64,000 nt of DNA from positions 298,444,150-298,508,149 of the forward strand of contig NC_064619.1 of NCBI RefSeq assembly GCF_023898315.1, written 5' to 3'. The notes beneath the pieces were generated by a model. It was given only the letters and a program-made list of their open reading frames with translations, was not told the origin of the DNA and searched no databases. Source of the DNA: Schistocerca nitens (taxonomy: Eukaryota; Arthropoda; Insecta; Orthoptera; Acrididae). Below are positions 21,469 through 32,599 of the stretch, piece by piece; position 1 is the first letter of the stretch, and the number at the start of each line of letters is the position of its first letter. Both the position numbers and the translations under genes were made by a program.

Positions 21469-22725
21469 GCGAAATCTTGTAGCACCCAGATGAAGATGGA
21501 TTTTTTTCAGACCTAAAATCAGTTATGCAGATTTTTAAATAAAAGCATTAAACCTTACTTCAAGCCGGTTGTTTTCAACAGTCATTTTGAGATAATAGCA
21601 TAGTTTTCCTCATTAGCTGACTTTCGTAAAGGGGAACACGAGTTAGCGCAAATTAGCTTTCCACATTTCTCTAGCATTATGTCATATTAGTTTTGTATGC
21701 TTATATGCAAGGCAATGTTAGAGTTGCCGGTGTGGGGTGGGGGCTGGAGTGGGGGGGGGGGGGTATCTACTTTGGCAATAGATAAGGAAAAAGAGAAACT
21801 GCGACAATTCTCGGAAATTTGTTTCACCAATGAAGAGTAGATTACAAGTAAACAATAAAAAAATCCTTTACCGCACTCAAATAGCCGTTTCCAGTTAAAG
21901 AAGTGTGTAATAGAACTGTTGCATACCGCATGTATTCGTTACTGAGTAACGAGTATTCCATAAGACTAGAAGTACCGTTTCATTATTGTCTGAAACCTTT
22001 CGTTGCTCGCATGTTTTCTTCCCCGTGCGCAGTTCGTTATTAGCACAGATCAAGTCGGTAGCTTTCTTGTTCTAGGCGGAGCAAGACGTTAGTGACGAAG
22101 GAGCACCAAACGCATTTTGTCTCTCGCCATCTTCATGTTTTCTTTCCCGCGGACAATTCGTGTCTGACTCGGGTGGAGTTGGCAGTATTCGTTAAATCTC
22201 CAATTACTTCGTTTCACAGGCTACGGATTCCGCCGTATGGCAATTCGTCGTGCCTTGCAAATGCAAAGATCAACCGCCACAAGGCAGAATTGCCGTGCCT
22301 GCTTATAGTGGCCTCCGTCAGGCAGTGGCGTGGCTATTCAGTTTGGAGTTATTTTGATACGACAAAAAGTTCAGTTTTTGCAACTTCACATGTTATATCA
22401 TTAATGTCAGTATAGCCATGGTCAGTGTTCATCGTCATGTGGGAACTAAAATACTGCTCAGGAAAGAGGACTCACTCAAACGTCTTCCGAGCACGGTTAT
22501 ACCGACAACTTGCTACGATACCAAAAAAGTATTTCTGTGTCATGATTATCTCAGTAATGACGTTCAGTAAAGAGTAACAAATACTTTTTGAACGGATGTG
22601 TGTCTAGACAACTGTGAATACACACCGTACAAAACTGAGTTGTTACTTTTACAACCGTAACCCTATAACGTAATTATCGTACAAGCGGCGAACTTTCGAG
22701 ATGCAGAATCGCCTAAAGGTAGTTC
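21469..22725. other. No gene recognised
   Basis: AT-rich sequence with a G-run near 21753-21765. The open frame at 22092-22415 has no recognisable domain. Confidence 0.35.
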
Positions 22726-22734
22726 CGCACGTCA

Positions 22735-22926
22735 CCAAATGGCTCTGAGCACCATGGGACTTAACATCTGAGGTAATCAGTCCCCTAGAACTTAGACCTA
22801 CTTAAACCTAACTAACCTAAGGACATCACACACATCCATGCCCGAGGCAGGAGTCGAACCTGCGACCGTAGCGGTCGCGCGGTTTCTAGACAGAAGCGCC
22901 TAGAACCGCTCGGCCACAGCGGCCGG
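22735..22926 (-). mobile_element. SINE, class-II tRNA-headed, with 9-bp TSD
   Basis: Minus-strand full-length copy: left edge CAAATGGCTCTGAGCACC, right edge GCCACAGCGGCCGG. TSD CGCACGTCA lies at 22726-22734 and 22927-22935. Confidence 0.92.
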
Positions 22927-22935
22927 CGCACGTCA

Positions 22936-25127
22936 GCATACGACAAATAAAAAACTATTCTTGTACTCCCGCTGATGCATAAAGCATGGTTACACCTCAC
23001 TCAAATACGCTGCTGCCACTGTTGTGACTCCGAGAGGGCTCATGTAATGATAAGAATTCGCTGTCGCTGCAATGAGATGCGTTCATCTTCTCAACGAAAG
23101 TGCGTACAGAAAGTACACGAAAGACATCTAGATATTCCGCTGAAGATCATGTCCCTTGTTCTTCCATGACGAAAACTGAATATGCATCACGGAAACTGAA
23201 TAATCTATGCGAGCTCCTCGGCGTGCTGGCATAAGCGAAGTGGTACGAAGAGGCCAAACGCTGTGAGCACTCATCCTCCACTTTGCTGCGTGATTTGCAT
23301 CGTACTCAATGAAAGGTCCTGCATTAATCAAAAAGGAATAAGGAAAACCTGAGCAAACCAAGAATCATGCAGACAGAAAGCACTTTATTGTGAAATCCTC
23401 AAGGCTGATACGCTTGTTACATTATAAAATAAAATCGTAGAAGTTCGAATAAGTGTTCCGATTTTTAATTACAGCGCTGTTAACTGTAACTATTATAGCG
23501 CGCTAAGGAATGAACACAGTTACACAACAACTTAAAGAATTTTTCAATGAAGCAGCCTTCATTTCCTAACACACCGTCTGAAAACGTTTAGTAATAGAAG
23601 ATGGGAATGTCTGTCTAACGGGCAAAATCGGTGATATCGACAACTTAGAATAACGTCTGAATACCGGCAGTCGTTCGATTAGGAAACTGTAATCTTACTG
23701 TAGTATGTAGTCCCTAGATCTCTGAAAATTTTTTGGCTGCTATCCGTTGCGTTTGAGGTAGCGTGGCACACAGGTGAGCATGAAGGGAGAAATGCTATGA
23801 CGATGCATCTCTCATTCACTCCGTTTCCATTACAGATAACATGCGTTAAAGTATGTTAAATGTTCATTACATGATATTAAATCAATTTTAATTATGTCCA
23901 TTGACAATAGTCCCTGTCGTTTTGTAATTATGGTTTAGGTGGCAATTTGATGAATCTCGTGGATACGTTTATGCAACTCGGAAAAGGAAAAAGTGAAACA
24001 TTTTGGGAAAATGGTGATAAGGTGTCACATTATCAGCGATCATCTATACTAGTGATAAAACTGTAAAACAGTCGTATCTGTCCGCTTGTCTATTTGAACA
24101 CGTTAGTCTCCAAAACTTCCGAACAAATGTCCTGGGTTTTTCCCAAGTAACTTGAGCGTCGCTTCGTGCAACATATACGTTTAATTGAATCAAAATGAGA
24201 ATAAGAAAACAAAAGATATCGTAATTAGAAGTTTTATCTAAAACTGTCTGCTCAGCTTACTAGTACGGATGTTCAATCGTCATAGCATAGTACACCACAT
24301 AACCAATAGATGATGAAGCTAGTTTTTTAAAAGTGGAAACCAACTTTCCAATCAGTCGAGAATGTCGAATCCTGAGGCATCAATGAATTGTCACTGGAGA
24401 CCAGTGCGGGGGGTAAAAATTGTAGCGGCACACCAAGGCCTGGTTACAGTAAGCAGGTTAACATGAATGTATGTAACAGTAGCTACGCAGATTTGTAGTG
24501 GTCTGCAATACGATGTAGCGTGGAGACAACAGAGTTAGACTTTGGGCTGAAGACACCAACAATGAGAACGTGGAAACTATACAAGTAAACGTTCTATTTC
24601 TGAGAACATTCTTCAACCACATGATGACAATGTGAAATTGACATCGCTGTAGTATGAGGATGATTATAATTTAACGTGCCGTCGGCATCAAGGAAATTAC
24701 AGATACATTATTACTCTACAGAACAAGTAATTATCCGAAGGTCTGCAGAAGCAATAATCACGGCGTTTGCCGAAGCTGATACAGGGAAGCTAAATAAAAT
24801 AGAAATCAAATTGTACGGTAGGAGCAGTTAGCATATGGGTCCGTTGTCTTAATCACCACCCGCACTTTCGTCTGACTGAAGTTTATAGGTGAGGAGAATA
24901 TCGTCGCAGTAACGGGGCCTTCTCTTCGCTGCTGCAGTACAAATCATGAGAAAGTCAATTGTCTTACAACAGTACCTGCAGCACGTACTGAGCTCGCAGG
25001 CATTCAATTATTTCATCATCACTTTGTATAGTAACACCATCACTTGGAACCCAAACGGATAGGGGTCTTCCGTAATTTTTAATTATAGAGAGACCAAAAG
25101 TTATATAAGCAATGACGTGTGATGGCC
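22936..25127. other. No gene recognised
   Basis: About 2.2 kb of AT-rich sequence. A short TTTAACGTGCCGTCGGCATC-type stretch near 24670 may be a worn piece of the tRNA-Ala-like SINE. Nothing else is supportable. Confidence 0.35.
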
Positions 25128-25200
25128 ATTAGATGAATTTTTATTATACATCCAGACATGGTTCGCTCTTTAACAAGGCATCCTCAGTGGGTGTTAGTAA
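25128..25200 (-). other. Decayed hammerhead/AATAAA-type repeat end
   Basis: The minus strand reads CTGAGGATGCC, then GAGCGAACC where a hammerhead would have GAAAC, and shortly after AATAAAAATTC. It fits the recurrent core-plus-AATAAA layout but lacks the exact GAAA. Listed as a low-confidence relative. Confidence 0.3.
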
Positions 25201-25504
25201 AGTGTATACTTCAATACTTTAAGATCATTCAGCTTTCCCCGTCGTCTAAACCCGTTTAAAGGTCGCAATTTTTCGTGCAGAGGCACTCTAACTTCGTAAC
25301 TCTCCACACTAGTATTTCCTGTGAGAGCCACTTCATTGCTACAGAAATTATCGCAAACTACATCCATTTGAACCTGCTTGCTTTTGTCACCTTCTACCAT
25401 CTTTCCCAGCACTTCCCCTATCACCAAATTGACAGTTTCTTGATGTTGCAGAATGTAATCAAGTTATTCTATAATTTTCTCTTCTCTCCCATTTGATTCA
25501 ATAC

Positions 25505-25805
25505 TTTCTTGTTAGTTATCCGATCTACTCAACACATCTTCAGCATTCTTCTGTAGCACCACATTTCAAAATCTTCTACTCTTTTCTTGTCTGAACTGTT
25601 TAACGTCCACATTTCACCTCTGTACACGGCTACACTACAAACAAACTCCTGCAGGAAAGTTTTCCTAACATTTAGATTGATATCCCACGTTAACAAATTT
25701 CTCTTCTGAAGAATTGATTTTCTATCTATTGCCAGTGTTTTATATCCTCTTTGCCTTCTGTCTTCATCAGTTATTTTGCTGCACAAATATGAAAAACTCA
25801 TCTAC
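25505..25805 (-). pseudogene. LINE reverse-transcriptase C-terminal fragment
   Basis: A 90-codon open minus frame (25801-25529) reads FSYLCSKITDEDRRQRGYK, later SVAVYRGEMWTLNSSDKKRV and FEMWCYRRMLK. These are conserved C-terminal blocks (YLGSxIT, YGxExWT, FExWxxRRML) of a LINE reverse transcriptase, related to the plus-strand copy at 28385-29440. The catalytic core and endonuclease are absent. Sequence to its left (25200-25500) is of unknown origin. Confidence 0.82.
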
Positions 25806-26228
25806 AACGCCATAGCAGTAGTCTTTATCAAACGGCAGCCTCGCAAAAAAGTTCCCTGCCGATATGCGCCTTCCACAACCAGCAACCTGCACAGCTTTTG
25901 TGCCATCCTGGCAGCCTGCACAGAGCTGCAGCACCACGTGTCTGGCTACCGCATACCAAAGACAATTATCAGCCTCTTGTAAATGACAAACGGACCACTC
26001 TCAGGCGTCAGGAGGGGGCGAGTAAGTCACAACTCAGAAGGAAGCCCTCAAGTCTTGTCTGCTCGAAAGCAATTCTACACTAGTAACTCATGAAGAAACT
26101 ACAGCGTTTCTTGAGTTTCGCTTTCAGGCTACAGCGGTCTTCTACGTGCTACGGCAATTTGTTAGGAATACAGTGATTTATCAAATGGTACTATATGGTA
26201 CAGTCCCAAACATCTCTGATGCATATAT

Positions 26229-26315
26229 GCAGACTGAAGTGACGAAAGAAAATTTGTACCGAGGCTCGATTCGAATCTCGGGCTAGGTGCAAATTTTCAT
26301 TCGTCGCTTCAGTCT
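26229..26315. repeat. Inverted repeat around a tRNA T-arm-like sequence
   Basis: AGACTGAAGTGACGAAAG...(left) is the near reverse complement of CATTCGTCGCTTCAGTCT (right), 26 bp arms with two mismatches. Between them lies GGCTCGATTCGAATCTCGGGC, which resembles a tRNA T-arm (GGTTCGAATCC type). It is probably a SINE-derived hairpin. Confidence 0.6.
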
Positions 26316-26341
26316 ACACGTAAACAAGTATTTGTGTTAGC

Positions 26342-26422
26342 GCCGAACGAGGTGACGCAGTTATTAACATGCTGTGTTCGCATTCGAGTGGACGACGGTC
26401 CGAATCCCCATCTGACCACCAA
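26342..26422 (+). mobile_element. Head fragment of tRNA-Ala-like SINE
   Basis: GCCGAACGAGGTGACGCAGT, then TTCGCATTCGAGTGGACGACG and a degraded B-box match the head of the family at 14567-14793. The body is missing or too diverged to follow. Confidence 0.65.
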
Positions 26423-26479
26423 GATTTATAAGTAGCAGCCAAGTGAAAACGAGAGAGATGGAAAAACGCAAATAAATCG

Positions 26480-26700
26480 CCGTAACGGTTTATACATTTA
26501 TTCCACTATGAGATAAGGAAGTCGGTGTCTTCATGGAAAAATGTTTGTGGTTTCCTAAACCATAATTGTGCCCTTCCGAAGCAAATCCACGGCCACGAAT
26601 GTCTTTCTTCAGGGCTCCAAAAATTTGGAAATCGCATTAGCAGAGATTGGGACTGTATGGAGGATGTTCCCAGCGAAACTTCTGCAGCGTAGTCTAAACA
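26480..26700 (-). pseudogene. Mariner transposase fragment (third catalytic region)
   Basis: Minus-strand translation gives FRWEHPPYSP near 26670, then CDFQIFGALKKDIRGRGFAS near 26620, matching the HPPYSPDLxxxDFHxFxxLK block that holds the last catalytic acidic residue in mariner enzymes. The rest of the gene is absent. Confidence 0.7.
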
Positions 26701-28154
26701 ATCTTGTCAACTTGTCGACGTCTTTTCTCACAGTGGGATAAATTTATTAGCACTTCATCTCAAATTACAGTTTACTTCCTTTTCTTGCATCTGCCTCGTT
26801 CATTTTACTGCCCCTTATAAGTTCTCCGTCGTTTTCCTAAATCGTTTAGGACAAATGCTGGGCGGTTCTCATTTTCCTGTTTTTCTGTTAGCAATCCTTT
26901 TTTTTAAAAAAAAACGCCAGTTTCTATATTTGGGGCCGTAGCAATAAAAACAACTATAAAGTTAGTTTAGTCCTTCGAATAGGAAAACCGATCTCTGACA
27001 TGGAATTCAGAACTGTGCCGAGTCAGTATTACATAATTTTCCCATCATTTCCCTACATTATTTGAGTTGAATGCCAGGATAGTTTCTTTCAACAAGGCCA
27101 CACTCTAGTTCGTTGCCATCCTTGACAAAGAAGTTACTGTACTATAATTAGTGAGCTAAACGTCGACGAGACAAAATCTAATATTCCCTTCCTTGTAAGT
27201 GTAGAACGATGTGACACCTGAGTCGTAGTTTACATTGCATGGTATCCATAGCTTATATAATATGCTAGGCGTCTGTGTAAGGACTGTCCACATGTCCTAT
27301 GTTACATAGCCTCCAACACGACAAAGAGCTAAAAAAGAATCTCGCTATTATTAACAACATCACTTTAAAGCTACGCGAGACGTAGCTTATAAAAATAATA
27401 CGTGTCAGGCCTCTACGACCAAAATAAACATAGCGTTCGTTGATCTTCCTTGGTCCTTACGCTTAAATATTGATTATGAAAGGCTGGTCCGTTGACCTAG
27501 CCCGAAATGACGAGAACAAAGTCGCTGCTCTCATGTGCTAAAACAGCCTAAAGGGAAAATAAACTTTTCCGTTGTTGCGTTTACCTTGCTTGATTTCGGA
27601 ACCTCAGCATCCTGACGTTGATTCCACGAACGTACTGGCATGTAGCTCTAGAGTCTTGTTTTACGAACTCTCTCTTACTTGTTGAAGTGAGCACCACGAA
27701 TTATATCCATAATAATAGTAAGTTTTACGACAACGATGAACTACTGTCACACGAAGGAATACTATTACATCGCTTGAGGAACCTCCATTAAATAGATTAA
27801 ATTGCAGACGTAACAACAGCTGATCGCTTGGAATCGGCAGAGGGTTAAACTAGATATCAGCACGTAGAGGTTCGATTAGCGTGGCGTTCCATTTACATTA
27901 AGGCAATAAGCTCCGTTAATCAGGTAATGCGTCGCGCCTTGCAGCTAAGTGGTCTGTGTCCCGTTAATAGGGGCTAATGCAGTTCCGCTCTGCCAGGCTC
28001 GCCTGCCTCAGCGAATCTGCCGAGAGTTTGGCGTCTGCTGAATCGCCCCTCATCTGAACAAAGATTTAGGAAATAAACAGATCTCAACTGGTGAGCGGTA
28101 GCTCCGAGCGCACGTGGATGGAAGTAATATGTTTCCCGACTCCTCTTACGGCGC
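26701..28154. other. No gene recognised
   Basis: AT-rich sequence. 27780-28130 is less AT-rich and contains several TTAATCAG/TTAATAG-type strings that could bind homeodomain proteins, but this is not testable here. Confidence 0.3.
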
Positions 28155-28330
28155 ATGTTCCCGAAATTTAGTAGTAAAACTATGCGTCATCCACAACGCC
28201 TTTCTTGTATCGTCTGCCTCCGGAATTTGTTCAGCATCCCCATAAGCTCTCCCGTCGATTTAACGATCCCGTTACGAAGCACGCTGCTCTTCGTTGGACC
28301 CTCCTTATTTCTTTCTTTAATTGTACTTGT
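28155..28330 (-). mobile_element. LINE fragment
   Basis: Reverse-complement sequence matches the C-terminal coding part of the LINE at 11022-11890 (shared strings around GCACAACGCCTTTCTTG and the CGTTACGAAG/GCTGCTCTTCGTTGGA blocks). It is short and broken. Confidence 0.6.
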
Positions 28331-28384
28331 TCGGGGCCTTGACTGATGAACAACGCCTGAAGCCACTACTTTCGTTTATGAATT

Positions 28385-29440
28385 AAAGATAAACCTGTGT
28401 TTATATCATTTGTAGAGTTTGAAAAAGCTTTTTACAATGTTGACTGGAACACTCTCTTTGGAATTCTGAACGTAGCAGGGGTAAAATACATGGAGGAAAA
28501 GACTATTTACAACTTGTACAGACCGAGACGGCAGTTACAAAAAGTCGAGGGGCATGAAAGGGAAGAGTGGTTGAGAAGTAAGTGAGACACGGTTGTAGCC
28601 TAGCCCGATGCTATTCTGTCTGTACATATAGCAAGCAGTGAAGGAAACCAAAGAAAAATTTGAAGTAGGAATTAAAGATACGGGAGAAGATATAAGAACT
28701 TGAGTTTTGGCGAAGAAAATTTTTCCAGAGACAGCAAAGGACTTGGAAGAGTAGTTGAACAGAAAGCAAAAATGTCTTGAAAAGAGGGTGTAAGATGAAC
28801 ATCAACAAAAGCGGAACAAGGCTTAATGGAATGTAGTCTAAATAAATCTGATGATGATGAGTGAAATAGATGAGAAAACGAGACACTTAAAGCAATAGAT
28901 GACTTTTGTTCTTCGGGCAGCAAAATCACAACTTAGAGCAATAGATGACTTTTGTTCTTTGGGCAGCAAAATCACTAATGATAGAAGAGGTAGACAGGAT
29001 AAAAATGCAAACTTGGAATGGCAAGAAAAGTGTTTCTAAACAAGGCAGATTTGTTACCACCGAATATAGATTTAAGTGTCAGAAGTCTTTTCTGAAAGTA
29101 TTTGTATGGGATGTAGCCACTTGTGGATGTGAGATTGGACGATAAAGAGTTTACATAAGAAGAGAAGAGAAGCATTTGGAATGTGGTGCTGCAGGAGGAG
29201 GACGACTTGATTAGTGTTTAACGTCCCGTCGACAAACGAGGTCATCAGAGACGGGTGGTGTTACAGAAGAATGCCGAAGATTATATCACGTAACTAAAGA
29301 AGAGGCATTGAACAGAACTGGAGAGAAAAGGAATCTGTGGCGCAACCCGATTAGAAGAAAGGACCTGTTGATACGATACATTGTGAGACATCAAGTAATT
29401 ACGAATGTAGTATTGGAGGGAAGCGTGTGTGGGGGGGGGG
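28385..29440 (+). pseudogene. LINE reverse transcriptase, decayed, with SINE insertion
   Basis: The open segment 28397-28585 reads FISFVEFEKAFYNVDWNTLF, the palm motif A region of a LINE reverse transcriptase; the usual catalytic Asp (DFEKAFD) is replaced by Glu and the second Asp by Tyr. Later blocks include CSLGSKITND near 28957 and SICMGCSHLWM-type remains of the YGCETWT region. A 46-base stretch is duplicated in tandem at 28888-28978. A fragment of the tRNA-Ala-like SINE sits at 29191-29256. Confidence 0.8.
29191..29256 (-). mobile_element. 3' fragment of tRNA-Ala-like SINE inside LINE
   Basis: GATTAGTGTTTAACGTCCCG and GACAAACGAGGTCATCAGAG equal the 3' end of the SINE at 14567-14793. TGGTGCTGCAG on the left and TGGTGTTACAG on the right may be a worn target duplication. 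Confidence 0.7.
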
Positions 29441-29492
29441 GGGAGGTATTATGCCGCATCATTGGTAAAAACTAACAACAATAATAAACTAA

Positions 29493-29533
29493 AATCGACG
29501 TTTCGGCCGAATTACAACGGCCTTCTTCAGGGC
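29493..29533 (-). ncRNA. Hammerhead-ribozyme-like core (left arm)
   Basis: The minus strand reads CTGAAGA, stem II GGCCG/CGGCC around a TTGTAATT loop, GAAA, CG, UC. ACGU is self-complementary, as in the small hammerheads of Penelope-like elements that work as dimers. All core bases are intact. Confidence 0.6.
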
Positions 29534-29857
29534 ACGACTGGTTTTGCATGGGGATAGGTGTTTCTATTTATTACAGACTATCGATGTCTGACGTCACAGT
29601 TGTAAAACTTATTTGGCCCTCTAATATGATTGGAGAGTCATGACGTAAGGGAAGATGGAAGGAAAGAGGCTATTCGTGGATGTCCATGTCGTCAACGATT
29701 GGTAGCTGTACGCCAATCAGCGTTCGGCTTCTGGTCGGCAAGTTTTCCTCCTGGTGTGCGCGAAGTGGACTGACAGTTGCTCTACAGCTGTTTGTGCAGA
29801 TACGTCCGTGTCCCGTGTAGCTTCTGCCCCGCGACCGCTCGCGGCCCGTTGGACTGG

Positions 29858-30001
29858 GATGGCTGGCAGCCAGGACGCCTGGAGTGTGTAGCCATCTTCT
29901 CTGTTGGTGTTGTCAGGCTGCTTAATAATTTCGATCGCCTCGCGTATTTTGCGTTGTCGCATCCACGATTCTTTCGCCAGTACTCGAACGTATCTGCACA
30001 A
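29858..30001 (-). pseudogene. Penelope-like element, C-terminal tail of endonuclease ORF
   Basis: A minus open frame reads RVLAKESWMRQRKIREAIEI, then NTNREDGYTLQASWLPAI. The pattern (R-K-I-R-E-A-x-E-I ... N-R-x-x-G-x-x-L-x-x-x-W) is the conserved end of the GIY-YIG endonuclease region in Penelope-like retroelements. The GIY-YIG motif itself and the reverse transcriptase are absent. Recognition is by motif memory; a search would confirm it. Confidence 0.68.
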
Positions 30002-30261
30002 ACAGCTGTAGAGTAACTGTCAGTTTACTTTCGCGCACACCTGGAGGAAAACTTGCCGACCAGAATCCGAACGCTGATTGGCGGAAAGCTACCAATCGTT
30101 GGCGATATGGACATCCACGAATAGCCTCTTTCCTTCTATCTTCCCTTAAGTCATGACTAGCCAATCATATTAGATGGCCAATTAAAAGTTTTACAACTGT
30201 GACGTCAGGCATCGCTAGTCTGTAATAAATAGAAGCACCTATCCCCTTGCAAAACTAGTCG

Positions 30262-30303
30262 TGCCCTGAGGAAGACTGTTGCAATTCGGCCGAAACGTCG
30301 GTT
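30262..30303 (+). ncRNA. Hammerhead-ribozyme-like core (right arm)
   Basis: CTGAGGA (30266-30272), a stem-loop around TGTTGCAATTCGG, GAAA (30292-30295), CG, UC. Stem II is slightly worn (GACTG against CGGCC) compared with the left-arm copy. Confidence 0.5.
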
Positions 30304-30349
30304 TTAGTTTATTATTGTTGTTAGTTTTTAGCAATGACGCGGCATAATA

Positions 30350-30599
30350 GCCAGAAGAATTTTAATCACTATGACACCGGCCGCGGAAGCCTACGTTCTT
30401 ATATCAAAACATCAGATTCAGACGAAAGGAAGTTGTAGTAGTAATTCGGAAATGAAGAAGCTTGCATAGGACAAATTAGCTGTATCAAACCAGTGTTCGG
30501 ACTGAAGACCAGAAAAACAACATAACAACAATCCTACAGCTATGGTGTTCATGATAAACGTAGCTCAACTACACGTGATAAGAGAGTCGTCAGACGTGT
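30350..30599. other. No recognisable feature
   Basis: Short intervening sequence without a signature I can name. Confidence 0.35.
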
Positions 30600-30960
30600 G
30601 CAGCTGAACGTCAGTGTGAGACGAGTGAGCGTCTGCGGCGGGTGCGAGCAGCGAGGCGAGTGGCACGCGGCGGGGTCTGCGAAGCGGAAGGCCAGCATGA
30701 AAAAGCGTGAACGGTGAGGCGAGGTGGTGAAGGCTGCCTGCCAGGGGATTGGCGGAAGGCTCGGGGTGGCGTGCGCCGCCCCGCAATCGATTATCCGAAC
30801 CATTAAGCAGCGGCCTGCGGCACGCGCTCGCGCTGCGTTCCGTTCCGTGCCGTCCCGTCCCGTCCCGTCCCGCGACGTGGCAAAATACCCTGCTCAGCTC
30901 CGCTCCGCTCCTTATGCAGCTGTGAGATGCACGCAACTACTGGACCAAAAGGCTGCCTCT
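30600..30960. promoter_or_regulatory. GC-rich patch with (CCGTC)n pentanucleotide repeat
   Basis: CpG-dense. Contains CCGTCCCGTC-type repeats at about 30838-30873. Overlapping open frames on both strands have low-complexity products and no domains. Possible CpG island. Confidence 0.28.
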
Positions 30961-31750
30961 ACCACACTTGGTTAAACACGAGTATAGGTGCGCCGGCTTC
31001 CTACATCTAAATTTTGATTTACATTCAGCAACCCACGTTGAGGCGTGTGGAGCACGGTAGATGTGTGTCTCAAAACTTCATCCGTCCCATCTATTCCATT
31101 CACGAATGGTGCGTAGCTAAATCTCGTCGAAACTGAATATATGTATAGGCCTCGGTGGATCTTTTCACGATGTTCAAAGATGTGGCTTTCTAAAGGGACT
31201 CGTTTTAGAAAAACAAGAAGAATTTCAAATGATTGTCCTGCATTCTGGCAGTGTGGAATATAACTGGGCGCGCTCAGTGCATAATGACAGACCACACTAG
31301 CCAGTCAAGTTTGTGGTATCACGTACCGATTCCACCCCTTGGAAGTTGTAGCAACGGAATTTCTAGTTCCCGTCTGACGGTGATAGCGGCCGCGCGGGAT
31401 CTGGCGGACGCAACCGTGCGCGTCCACTGAGCCGCGCCTCCAACGGATCCGTAGTACGAGCGCCCTCTGCCGCAGCGATATAGGACGGCCGGCGGCAGCC
31501 GCCAACCCACTTGCGCTTGGAGGCACTACCCACTAGAGTGCTGCAACGCTCTATGTTTGACCGGTCACACCTCGCCTGTTGACGGGGGGACGAGCCGCTC
31601 GTGTCCGGCCCCACGCTACTCGGCTCGGTCATGTACTCGCCCCATGTCTGTTGTCTGGATCCTAGACACGCGGATAACCGAGCATGACCGGTCACCGCTG
31701 ACGTCTCACTTTGCCTCGTCCCGGCTCGCTGCACTGTTCTGTACAAATCC
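30961..31750. other. No gene recognised
   Basis: A GC-rich stretch at about 31370-31720 contains GCTCGGTCATG-type strings that recur at 32440-32590 (for example CTCGGTCA and CTCGCCCCAT). These may be the two flanks of an old hAT element whose coding end lies at 32109-32354. Confidence 0.3.
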
Positions 31751-31753
31751 AAC

Positions 31754-31857
31754 GCCTGTCTGTCTGTCTCTCTCTGTCTCTCTCTCTCTCCCACACACAC
31801 ATACACACACACGCACGCACAATGTATTTATATCTCGCTCTCTCTCTCTCTCTCTTT
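31754..31857. repeat. Compound (TCTG)n/(TC)n/(CA)n microsatellite
   Basis: Tandem CTGT, TC, CA/CGCA and again CTC units. It accounts for the SLSLSL/ERERER peptides in overlapping frames. Confidence 0.95.
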
Positions 31858-32108
31858 TAATACAAAAAGAACGTTTCCAAGAACGGGTACGTGGCACAGC
31901 TAAATTCATAAAGCACTTAGAAAGTAAAATATTTCAATACAATCGCGGATAGAAGATGAGTTTCATTTCCAAAAAAAAGGTACATTTTTCCTTTCATTAC
32001 TAGGAAACATGAAATAAGTGCTGTCCCTGTAATCTAGAAGACAACCATCTTCATACAGAAATCATACGAAGAACATTAAACATTTACAGACGTAACTTGT
32101 CATACTTT

Positions 32109-32354
32109 TCACTTGTTTGCAACAAGAACAAAATTATAGTTATTGTTGATCAGCAGTAAATCACTAACGCGTTCCGGATTTAATTGGCTGCGGCGATTTG
32201 TTAGTAACACGCCGGCTTTACTAAAGCATCTCTCACTAGGTGCGCTTGTTGCTGGGATACATAAAATACGTCTTGCAACTGCAGCCAGGTCTGTCAGATC
32301 TGTTTCATGTCTGCTCCACCACTTTAAGATGTCTTCATAATCTCCGGGGTGCAT
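32109..32354 (-). pseudogene. hAT transposase C-terminal dimerisation domain
   Basis: The minus frame reads ILKWWSRHETDLTDLAAVAR, then RILCIPATSAPSERCFSKAG and NRRSQLNPERVSDLLLINNN. This is the hAT-family C-terminal dimerisation block (WW...LA..A...L.IPATSAPSER.FS.AG...N.R..L.P..V..L). No catalytic core was found upstream, so it is a fragment or a last exon of a decayed element. It could be co-opted, but nothing shows this. Confidence 0.88.
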
Positions 32355-32599
32355 TAAAATGAGAAGCCCGTAGTGGCTGCAGTCTCATATGGATAATGAC
32401 ACGGGTAATGTGTTTGAAGTAACGTGCTACGTATTCGGTCACGGCATCTATGCTCGGTCACTAGAACTTGTGCGGGCAGCCTACCCAGTTAGGGTGTGCT
32501 CGCCCCATCTTGTATTTTGTGCTTGCTTACTCGGTCATGCAGGACTACTACCCACTACGCTACGACTCCTCCGGTCGTGCTTCTTCCTAGTGACATCGA

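Larger units (their letters stand above)
29447..30349. mobile_element. 0.9-kb foldback element with hammerhead cores and Penelope-like centre
   Basis: Two ~360-bp arms (29447-29808 and 29988-30349) are reverse complements at roughly 85-90% by eye, starting TATTATGCCGC and ending GCGGCATAATA. Each arm carries a hammerhead-like core (29493-29533 on the minus strand; 30262-30303 on the plus strand). The ~180-bp centre encodes, on the minus strand, the tail of a Penelope-like endonuclease. The structure would form a very long hairpin RNA or DNA. No clear TSD was found. Confidence 0.85.

Noticed and set aside
29922..30164. Open frame in the right arm of the 0.9-kb foldback
   Set aside because: The same peptide start occurs in both arms because they are inverted copies; only the central Penelope-like tail looks coding.
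30838..30873. (CCGTC)n as a coding repeat
   Set aside because: Pentanucleotide repeat, no frame preference, GC-rich non-coding context.
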